From positions 1-64,000 of the forward strand of contig CALNXN010000007.1 of the NCBI GenBank assembly GCA_942490645.1: a DNA stretch of 64,000 nucleotides. The letters are read 5' to 3'. The translations under genes were made by a program, and so were the position numbers. Positions 10,171 through 16,557 of this stretch are shown here, one piece after another. Below the pieces are notes generated by a model, which did not search any database, was not told where the DNA came from, and saw only the letters and a list, made by a program, of their open reading frames with translations. Source of the stretch: CALNXN01 sp942490645. GTDB taxonomy: Bacteria > Pseudomonadota > Alphaproteobacteria > Rhodobacterales > Rhodobacteraceae. Each line of letters starts with the position of its first letter. The stretch's first letter is position 1.

Positions 10171-10944
10171 ATGGCAAGTTGGGGGCATCTGGATGACGAG
10201 TTGCAGCACTGGCACGGCATGGGGCTGCGACCCAGTCTGTGGTGGCGTGACGATGATGCGGTGGAACCAACAGCAGCACTCGACCGGCTGATCGGCTTGG
10301 CGGACCGCTTTGCGGCACCTTTGCATCTGGCGGTGATCCCGTTGGGCGCGCAGGCCGCGCTGAGTGCGCGATTGCGCAAGGCGCGCGATGTCTATGTGAT
10401 GCAGCACGGGTTCGCCCATATCAATCATGAGCCAAAGGGCAGTGGCGCGTCAGAGTTCGGCACAGGCCGGGACTTGGCGGCACAAGAGGCGGACCTGTAT
10501 GCTGGCTGGGCGCGGCTTGAAGCGTTGGATATGCCGCGGCTCTTGCCGGGGTTTGTGCCACCGTGGAACCGTTTGTGCGAGGACGCGCGGCAACGCTTGC
10601 CCGCGTTGGGCTATCGGGTGCTTGCAGCTTTTGCGGGGCCAACAGGGACCGCGCCGGTGCCGGGGTTGACGCAAATCGACAGCCACATGGACCCGCTGCG
10701 TTGGAAAGCTGGCGCGCGGTTTCGCGGAGAGGCGGCGACGCTGGGCCTGCTGGTGGATCACCTTGCGGACCGGCGCGTGGGGCGCGCGTCGCGTGATTTG
10801 CCGACGGGGCTGCTGACCCATCATTTGCAGACTGACGACGCGACATGGGCCTTTCTGGAAGAGCTGCTGGCGCGGCTGGACGGGCGTTGCGATTGGCTCC
10901 GCTTGGAAGATCTGTTGAAGCGCGAGCAGCGGCAATATGGTTGA
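10171..10944 (+). CDS. Polysaccharide-deacetylase-like protein
   Basis: The protein has 257 residues. WWRDDDA (about 25-30) supplies the acidic residues and QHGFAH (78-83) the H-x3-H pair seen in the NodB/CE4 deacetylase fold; LLTHHLQTDD near 215 supplies later histidines. There is no signal peptide, so it is probably cytosolic, and the substrate is not known. I chose the ATG at 10171 because the upstream extension is basic, Cys-rich and unlike the family. It overlaps the next gene by eight bases, suggesting a two-gene operon. It is the first intact gene after the break near 10,005. Confidence 0.75.
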   Translation: MASWGHLDDELQHWHGMGLRPSLWWRDDDAVEPTAALDRLIGLADRFAAPLHLAVIPLGAQAALSARLRKARDVYVMQHGFAHINHEPKGSGASEFGTGRDLAAQEADLYAGWARLEALDMPRLLPGFVPPWNRLCEDARQRLPALGYRVLAAFAGPTGTAPVPGLTQIDSHMDPLRWKAGARFRGEAATLGLLVDHLADRRVGRASRDLPTGLLTHHLQTDDATWAFLEELLARLDGRCDWLRLEDLLKREQRQYG

Positions 10945-11770
10945 GATCGCCTTTGCCGAACCGCAGAACCGCGCTGAGGTGGCCGCGTATATGCTGGCGT
11001 CTTTTCCGCGCGCCAAATGGGGCGCGGACGGATGGCAGGCGCTGCTGGACGGGCGCTGGGCGCGCAGGGGCGATCCTTTTGCGGTGACCGTACGAGACGG
11101 TGCGCGGCTGCTGGGCGTGCTGGGGCTGGTGACGGCGCGGCGGCACGGCGGTTGGATCAGTTCCAATATGACGTCTTGGTATGTGGACAAATCCCTGCGC
11201 GGTCAGGGCGTTGGCTCTGGGATGCTGGAATTGGCGACGTCGGACCCGGCAGTGACGGTCACGAATTTATCAAGCGCACGCGCAGCGGTGCCGGTGGTGG
11301 AGCGGGCGGGCTTTTCGGTGCTGGACGCTCAGCGTTGCATCTGGCGGGCCAGCGGCGCATCCGGCCTGCCGACAGAGCCGTTGCAGTCAGCAACCCTGCC
11401 TGCGCAAACGCGTCGCGTGCTGGCCGATCACGAAGGCCTGCGCTTGCGCCCGGTGGCGGTGCGCACGCCGGACGGGACTTGCGCCTTGCTGATCGCCGAG
11501 CAGCAAAAACATGACGCCTATGTGACGCATGAGGTGATGCACCTGAGTGACCGCGCGTTGTTTGCCCGTCACGCACGCGGGATTGCCGATGCGGTGTTGC
11601 CCGAAAGCGGCGCGGTTCTGTCGGTGGACAGCCGCTTTGTCATGGACGGGGCAGAACCGGACGCGGTGGAGGACATTCCCATCGCGCGGTTTTTCAAAGG
11701 CTCGCAGGATCCGGTTCAGGTGGATGCGCTCTATTCAGAGATCGTGCTCTTGAACATGAAGCTCTACTGA
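10937..11770 (+). CDS. GNAT family N-acetyltransferase
   Basis: The protein has 277 residues. The acetyl-CoA-binding loop is LRGQGVGSG at 87-95, preceded by a beta strand (WISSNMTSWYVD) typical of GNATs. The second half (from about 150) has no clear motif and may be a second degenerate GNAT domain. It overlaps the deacetylase-like gene by eight bases and shares its strand, so they are probably co-expressed. The acceptor is unknown. Confidence 0.75.
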   Translation: MVEIAFAEPQNRAEVAAYMLASFPRAKWGADGWQALLDGRWARRGDPFAVTVRDGARLLGVLGLVTARRHGGWISSNMTSWYVDKSLRGQGVGSGMLELATSDPAVTVTNLSSARAAVPVVERAGFSVLDAQRCIWRASGASGLPTEPLQSATLPAQTRRVLADHEGLRLRPVAVRTPDGTCALLIAEQQKHDAYVTHEVMHLSDRALFARHARGIADAVLPESGAVLSVDSRFVMDGAEPDAVEDIPIARFFKGSQDPVQVDALYSEIVLLNMKLY

Positions 11771-11774
11771 GTGG

Positions 11775-12413
11775 TCAGGGCGTCCAGCGCAGGAAATTCG
11801 CGATCATCCGCAGTCCGGTGGCCTGGCTTTTTTCCGGGTGGAACTGCGTGCCCAGCATCGTGCCGCGCCCGATGACAGCGGTCACGTCGCCGCCATAGTC
11901 CACATGCGCCAGCCGCTCGGCCGGATCGGCGACGTGAAACTGGTAGGAATGCACGAAATAGGCGTGGTCGCCGGTGGCGATCCCGTCAAAGACCGGATGG
12001 TCGGCGTCCAGGACCAGGTCGTTCCAGCCCATGTGCGGCACTTTCAGGGCCTTGTCCTGCGGCGCGATCCTCACGACGTCGCCGCCGATCCAATCGAGTC
12101 CCGGCGTGTCTTCGTATTCCCGGCCCCAGGTTGCCATGAGTTGCATGCCCACGCAGATGCCGAGAAACGGGCGTCCCTTGACCTCGACGGCTTCGACCAG
12201 GGCGTCGAACAGGCCGGAGTGGCCGCGCAGCGCGGCGGCGCAGGCCGGAAACGCGCCGTCGCCCGGCAGAACCACGCGGTCGGCGCGGGCCACCACATCG
12301 GCGTCGCCGGTCACTACGACGGTACCTGCGCCCACCTCGCGTGCCATGCGCTGAAACGCCTTTTCGGCGGAATGCAGGTTTCCGCTTTCGTAGTCGATGA
12401 TCGCGGTCAGCAT
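11775..12413 (-). CDS. hisH: Imidazole glycerol phosphate synthase, glutaminase subunit
   Basis: The 212-residue protein releases ammonia from glutamine for HisF in histidine synthesis. The nucleophile is C87 in GICVGMQ, with H192 and E194 in TQFHPEKS; the glycine-rich LPGDGAF is at 49-55. The start is the ATG at 12413, five bases after the hisB stop. Because hisB carries an extra base, the damaged hisB frame runs without a stop into hisH, giving one 435-residue open frame from 13082 that is not a natural fusion. Confidence 0.93.
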   Translation of the reverse strand: MLTAIIDYESGNLHSAEKAFQRMAREVGAGTVVVTGDADVVARADRVVLPGDGAFPACAAALRGHSGLFDALVEAVEVKGRPFLGICVGMQLMATWGREYEDTPGLDWIGGDVVRIAPQDKALKVPHMGWNDLVLDADHPVFDGIATGDHAYFVHSYQFHVADPAERLAHVDYGGDVTAVIGRGTMLGTQFHPEKSQATGLRMIANFLRWTP

Positions 12414-12418
12414 CGCGG

Positions 12419-13082
12419 CTACAACGCGCCCTTGGTGGACGGCACCGCGTCCGCCTTGCGCGGATCGGTCTGAACCGCCTCGCGCAGCGCGCGGGCGACG
12501 GATTTGAACGCGGCCTCGGCGATGTGGTGGCTGTTGAGCCCGTGCAGACGGTCGACATGCAGGGTGATGCCGCCATGGGTGCTGAGCGCCTGAAAGAATT
12601 CGCGCACCAGTTCGGTGTCGAAGGTGCCGATCTTGGCGGTCGGCAGATCGACGTTCCAGACCAGGAAACGGCCGGCCCGACAGGTCGAGCGCCGTGCGCA
12701 CCAGAGCATCGTCCATCGGCAGAAGGCAGGCGCCGTAGCGGCTGATTCCGCGTTTGTCGCCAAGGGCTTGGGTCAGCGCCTGGCCCAGTGCGATCCCCAC
12801 GTCCTCGACCGTGTGGTGATCGTCGATGTGCAGGTCGCCTTCGGCCCGGATTGTCATGTCGATCAGCGAATGCCGCGCGAGCTGGTCCAGCATGTGGTCG
12901 AAGAACCCGACCCCGGTCGCGTTCTCATAGGTGCCGGTGCCGTCAAGGTCGATCCGGACGGAGATGTCGGTCTCGGCGGTTTTCCTGGTGATGCTGGCGC
13001 TGCGCTGGCGTTGGTCCTGTAGGGTCGCGCTGCTTATAGGCGAATGTGATTGCCCTATAGCGCGCCGACCATCCGGGGCCAA
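12419..13082 (-). pseudogene. hisB: Imidazoleglycerol-phosphate dehydratase, single frameshift
   Basis: HisB dehydrates imidazole glycerol phosphate in histidine synthesis. The metal-binding motifs DHMLDQLARH and DDHHTVED are in one frame. After DLSGRPF the frame is lost and continues one base away as LVWNVDLPTAKIGTFDTELV, HVDRLHGLNSHHIAEAA and PSTKGAL, the normal end. The cause is one extra base, gg at 12664-12665 where a single g restores the frame. The start is uncertain: no ATG or GTG lies before the domain and only a TTG at 13082 is in frame. It is probably a sequencing error, as hisB is normally needed in prototrophs. Confidence 0.85.
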
Positions 13083-13154
13083 GTGCGCCGATCAGGGATT
13101 GCGGGGGGTGTGCCGGATATGTCAGTTTGATGGTGCGTTGCGAAGGACAGTCAC

Positions 13155-13457
13155 ATGAGCACTTGCGTCTATATCCAGATCCGCTGCAAGCCCGGCACCA
13201 CCTACAAGGTGGCCGAGGATATCGCGCTGCGGGAGATCCACTCGGAGCTCTATTCCACCAGCGGCGAATACGACCTGTTGATGAAACTCTATATTCCCAA
13301 GGATGCGGATGTCGGCAAGTATATCAACGAGAACCTTCTCGACATCGCAGGCATCGAACGGTCGCTTACGACGATGACGTTCAAGGTCGTTCTGAGCCGC
13401 CCTGTCGATCATCACGGCCCTTGTGCTGGCCGGGCAGGCCGGCGCCAAGACCTATGA
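13155..13457 (+). CDS. Lrp/AsnC ligand-binding-domain protein (stand-alone), C-terminus frameshifted
   Basis: The first 78 residues (STCVYIQIRCKPGTTYKVAE, IHSELYSTSGEYDLLMKLY, IERSLTTMTFKV) form a lone RAM/AsnC effector-binding domain with no helix-turn-helix. Such proteins normally end at T-F-K-V-F or similar. Here one extra g at about 13389 turns gtc-ttc-tga into gtc-gtt-ctg, so the frame reads on for 22 unrelated residues. Removing that base places a stop at 13393-13395. It may bind amino acids, but that is untested. It is divergent from hisB. Confidence 0.75.
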   Translation: MSTCVYIQIRCKPGTTYKVAEDIALREIHSELYSTSGEYDLLMKLYIPKDADVGKYINENLLDIAGIERSLTTMTFKVVLSRPVDHHGPCAGRAGRRQDL

Positions 13458-13722
13458 AGGCACCGAGGCCGCAGCCCTGCGGTGCGCCCATACGATCGGG
13501 GCGATGGCCGTGACGATGCACCGTTTCGGGTTGATCGAGACCGAAATGAAAGACGCGCTGATGTTCGGGTCAGTCAGCATCCTGACGCAATATGTGAGCG
13601 GCACGGCGCGCCAGAAAGTGGCGGCGATGAAGGTGATGGGCGAGCGGCGCAATCTGGCACAATCGGCCGAGGATTTCCGCAAGATCGCCCGCCGCTGCGC
13701 GCGGCAGTTCCCGATAGAGTAA
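13423..13722 (+). CDS. Small exported protein of unknown function, start unclear
   Basis: The open frame from a GTG at 13423 has 99 residues. Upstream in the same frame, after a TGA at 13393-13395, codons 13396-13422 give AALSIITAL, which with VLAGQAGA makes a complete signal peptide with an A-x-A site, but there is no standard start codon before it. The N-terminus may be affected by the same indel that extends the preceding gene. The mature part (KTYEGTEAAALRCAHTIGAM, two Cys) is helical; I do not recognise a function. It overlaps the Lrp-type gene, suggesting one operon. Confidence 0.55.
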   Translation: MLAGQAGAKTYEGTEAAALRCAHTIGAMAVTMHRFGLIETEMKDALMFGSVSILTQYVSGTARQKVAAMKVMGERRNLAQSAEDFRKIARRCARQFPIE

Positions 13723-13750
13723 AGCGCGTAAACGACCCTTGAGAACGACC

Positions 13751-13778
13751 AAGGGCCGCAACCGAAGTCGCAGCCCTT
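13751..13778 (-). terminator. Hairpin with UUCG tetraloop behind tRNA-Gly
   Basis: On the minus strand a 12-base-pair stem (AAGGGCTGCGAC with GTTGCGGCCCTT, two G-U pairs) closes a TTCG loop 18 bases after the tRNA 3' end. The following sequence is only weakly T-rich, so termination is likely but not certain; the hairpin may also protect or process the tRNA transcript. Confidence 0.65.
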
Positions 13779-13796
13779 TGGGGCCAATGGTCCAAT

Positions 13797-13871
13797 TGGA
13801 GCGGGCGAGGCGATTCGAACGCCCGACCCTAACCTTGGCAAGGTTATGCTCTACCCCTGAGCTACGCCCGC
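13797..13871 (-). tRNA. tRNA-Gly (GCC)
   Basis: The 75-base minus-strand sequence starts GCGGGCGTAGCTCAGGGGTA, has acceptor stem GCGGGCG with CGCCCGC, the anticodon loop around TTGCCAA with anticodon GCC, the T-loop GTTCGAATC and an encoded CCA end. It folds as a complete cloverleaf. Confidence 0.97.
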
Positions 13872-14588
13872 TTCCTTGGGTGGGCGTCAGATACCCACTG
13901 GAGCCGCGCGCTGCAAGGGGGAAAGTGTAGATCTTCGTAAATTTTTGCGACGTCAACCGGACAGGCGAACGCGCAGTTGGCGCAACGGTCGGGAAGGGGT
14001 GTGAGATGGCAGGCAAATGTGGTCTGGACGCCGGTGCTTTATGCAAATCGCGTCGCGGGAAGTATGTGTGTATTGCTCGGGTGCTGTATCGGCGCTTGCA
14101 ACGTTATTGCGGGGCGTGACAGTTTTCGGGGGAAGGGTCATTCCAACGGTGGTTGTCCGGATTTTCCCAGTTTCTTTTTGGCTGAAAGAATTGACGCAAG
14201 GGCGCAGATTTCAGGCGGGATGATACAAGCTGCGCGGAACGGCTCGGCGCCCCAATGCACGTGACGCGTTAGAGTTGAAACCCCACGCAGAGTTGGGCAA
14301 ACCAGCCTGAATTCCACCTTCAAAAGGCCAGATTTTCCGATTCGCACACAGCACTATTCCCGCCTTTGGTGTGTTGAGTGAATTGTTTCCCGTTAAGGAT
14401 GTGCCCCGAAATGCGCATTTCTACCCATGATTGATGCCTTCTTCCACTTCTGATTGAATTCGTGATGTTGTTCCGCTCAATCTGTCAAAAAGGCCCCTTT
14501 TCCGCTGGATTTGATGTTGAAACGCCCGGAAATATGTTAACAAAGTGGCAACGACCTTCGAATATCAATAACGAGATGGAACATTTCA
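13872..14588. other. Long gap upstream of the first VPLPA-CTERM gene
   Basis: About 700 bases between the 5' end of the tRNA and the ATG at 14589. The part after about 14,330 is clearly more AT-rich than its surroundings. I see no convincing gene; open frames at 13977-14264 look like chance. The promoter of the VPLPA-CTERM gene should be here. An AACGAGATGGAA stretch just before its ATG is a weak ribosome binding site. Confidence 0.5.
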
Positions 14589-15239
14589 ATGAGTATTAAA
14601 GCGACAATAATCGGCGCGACTTTAGCGCTCGGCTTGGGGGCAGTTTCCGCCTCCGCCGCGACTTACTACAGCAGCTACGTGACCGGCGACAATCTCGGCG
14701 TTCAAAACATCGCTGTTCTGACTGCGACGCAAAACGGTTCTTCGGTGGATTTCGCCCTAACCAACACCATTGACGCGCCGCAGCCTTCTACTGCGTTCAT
14801 CGCTGGGATCAGTTTTACCTACGGCGGAACAGTGAACACGTCCGTATCTCAGTTGTTAGGTTCGCAAGCTGGGATCGAAGGCTTGGGTTCCCAGGGTTTG
14901 AGCGGTGGTGGCATGTCGTTCAACATCGGCGTGCAAATCGACAACTCCAATAATCCCAATGCAACCGTCGACCGCCTGGAAGTTGGTGAGACAGCGCTGT
15001 TCAGCCTGTCGAACGTCCAGTTGTCCCTGTTTGACTTCGGGGCGCTGAAGTCCGGCCTTCACGCGCAGGGCCTGTCCGGTGGTGGGTCTACGAAATACAC
15101 GACAGGCAATTGCGTCGGAGCGAACTGTGGCGGCGGTGGCGGCTTGAATGTCGTTCCTCTTCCTGCTGGTCTTCCTTTGGTCCTGACCGGTTTGGGCGTG
15201 TTTGGCGCGATGCGTCTGCGGCAGCGTAAAACGGTCTAA
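14589..15239 (+). CDS. VPLPA-CTERM sorting domain protein
   Basis: The protein has 216 residues. Residues 1-24 are a signal peptide (basic start, ALGLGAVSASA). The C-terminus is a VPLPA-CTERM signal: VVPLPAG at about 188-194, a hydrophobic helix and a basic end (RLRQRK). Proteins with this tail are recognised by a dedicated exosortase (XrtD in Rhodobacterales) and delivered to the cell surface. The body is Gly/Ser/Asn-rich and holds two copies of QGLSGGG (102-108 and 160-166); CVGANC may form a disulfide. The function of the mature protein is unknown. A strong terminator follows. Confidence 0.85.
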   Translation: MSIKATIIGATLALGLGAVSASAATYYSSYVTGDNLGVQNIAVLTATQNGSSVDFALTNTIDAPQPSTAFIAGISFTYGGTVNTSVSQLLGSQAGIEGLGSQGLSGGGMSFNIGVQIDNSNNPNATVDRLEVGETALFSLSNVQLSLFDFGALKSGLHAQGLSGGGSTKYTTGNCVGANCGGGGGLNVVPLPAGLPLVLTGLGVFGAMRLRQRKTV

Positions 15240-15278
15240 TCCAGCGGCGGAGTTCCGCCTGCAGAAACAACTGATTTG

Positions 15279-15308
15279 AGGCGCCTCTTTAAGTGAGGCG
15301 CCTTTTTT
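15279..15308 (+). terminator. Rho-independent terminator after the VPLPA-CTERM gene
   Basis: A perfect 9-base-pair stem (AGGCGCCTC with GAGGCGCCT) closes a 7-base loop and is followed by a run of six T. It lies 40 bases after the stop codon. Confidence 0.9.
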
Positions 15309-15372
15309 ATGCCCAAGTTCACTCATAGTTAACGACTGAAAGTTTAAGTCGGAACAAAGAGTGAGGCAGTCT

Positions 15373-16494
15373 ATGAGGCATGACAGAACGTTCGAGGGGC
15401 CATTTAGTGGTCCAGTGGCGAAACTTCTTCCCGAAGGTTTTGACGAAAATCTGGTCGCCGGTTTTTTCAACGGTTCGGATCGGGCCGTAGAAGCACTGAC
15501 GCAAGCCGATATGCGCGCACCGATCGATCTGGTGGACAGCGTGCTGGGCCAGCCCAATGAAACTGTCGAAGATGGTTTGGAGTTGGATGGCGGCGGTGCC
15601 AAACCAACGTGGAGCCGCGGTGGCTCTTCTGATGCGGAGACTGACGGATCCACCGGCGGCGGCGGCAAAGGCAATGGCCGCAAAAAGAAAGTCGCTACAG
15701 AAGAAACCGACCCGATTGAAAGCGCCGACCCGATTGAGCCTGCCCCCGCTCCAGAGCCAGAGCCAGAACCACAACTTGATGTGACACCTGAGCCCGAACC
15801 TGTCGTCAATGCAGACTATGTCACTGCCGCAGACAGGCCGGATGCATTCAATATCTCCGTAGATTTTCTTGGAACATGGAGCGACGAACTTCGCGCCGAG
15901 GTCATCAAAGCCGCAGAGCAAATCAGCTCCATCGTGATCGGAGATACAACCGGGCAAAACAGTTTGGACGACTTCATGGTCACCGCATCAATGCAGAACC
16001 TTGATGGCGTTGGCGGGTATTATGGTTGGGGCGGTACGACCTCGACCCGGTCCGACGGACTGCCGAGTGCGGGGTCCCTTCGATTGGACACATCAGATCT
16101 CTCGACAATGGAAAACTACAATCTGGTCGATGATTTCGCTTTCCATGAAATTCTGCACGCCATGGGCTTTGGAGTATCGTGGACCGCAATGGGGCTGGTC
16201 GAAACAATTGACGGAAGCCTGCGTTTTACGGGTCAAAACGCGATTGATGCATATAATGACGTCTATGCCAGTATTGCGGCCGAAGATCAGCTGTCAGCAT
16301 TCGGCGTTCCGGTCGAGATGGACGGGGGAAGTGGTACCGCTGGCGTTCATTGGGATCACGACACTTTTGGGTCCGACATGATGTCGAGCAACCTCAACAC
16401 TTCTAGAAACGTGATTTCGGACATGACGATCGCCGCTTTGGAAGACATGGGCTATGAAACAATTTACGGGAATGACCCACTTTTGATCGCCTGA
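15373..16494 (+). CDS. Leishmanolysin-like zinc metalloprotease (metzincin)
   Basis: The protein has 373 residues from the ATG at 15373 (a gagg site lies 7 bases before it; a GTG at 15361 is an alternative). The N-terminal 150 residues include a Gly-rich stretch and a Pro-Glu linker (EPAPAPEPEPEPQ). The zinc motif is H258-E-I-L-H262-A-M-G265, and a third histidine is at 326 or 329 in GVHWDHD. The end ISDMTIAALEDMGYE is typical of M8-like bacterial proteases. No signal peptide is visible, so if secreted it would use another route such as type I. It follows the VPLPA-CTERM gene but has its own terminator. Confidence 0.8.
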   Translation: MRHDRTFEGPFSGPVAKLLPEGFDENLVAGFFNGSDRAVEALTQADMRAPIDLVDSVLGQPNETVEDGLELDGGGAKPTWSRGGSSDAETDGSTGGGGKGNGRKKKVATEETDPIESADPIEPAPAPEPEPEPQLDVTPEPEPVVNADYVTAADRPDAFNISVDFLGTWSDELRAEVIKAAEQISSIVIGDTTGQNSLDDFMVTASMQNLDGVGGYYGWGGTTSTRSDGLPSAGSLRLDTSDLSTMENYNLVDDFAFHEILHAMGFGVSWTAMGLVETIDGSLRFTGQNAIDAYNDVYASIAAEDQLSAFGVPVEMDGGSGTAGVHWDHDTFGSDMMSSNLNTSRNVISDMTIAALEDMGYETIYGNDPLLIA

Positions 16495-16516
16495 TAGTGT
16501 TGCGCAAGGTTTAGGA

Positions 16517-16546
16517 ATGGGCGCCGCTTCGAGGCGCCCATTTTTT
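16517..16546 (+). terminator. Rho-independent terminator after the metalloprotease gene
   Basis: A perfect stem ATGGGCGCC with GGCGCCCAT closes GCTTCGA and is followed by T6. It sits 22 bases after the protease stop and just downstream of the convergent pyc gene, so it separates the two. Confidence 0.9.
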
Positions 16547-16557
16547 GTTGTACCGCC

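Noticed and set aside
11775..13082. A natural HisB-HisH fusion protein of 435 residues
   Set aside because: The second half of HisB is intact in another frame and one base restores two normal, adjacent genes.
13977..14264. Possible genes in the gap after tRNA-Gly
   Set aside because: The open frames are short, overlap on the same strand, have no ribosome binding site and no recognisable motif.
13797..16546. Genomic island inserted at tRNA-Gly
   Set aside because: The VPLPA and protease genes lie on the 5' side of the tRNA, and there is no integrase or direct repeat of the tRNA 3' end.
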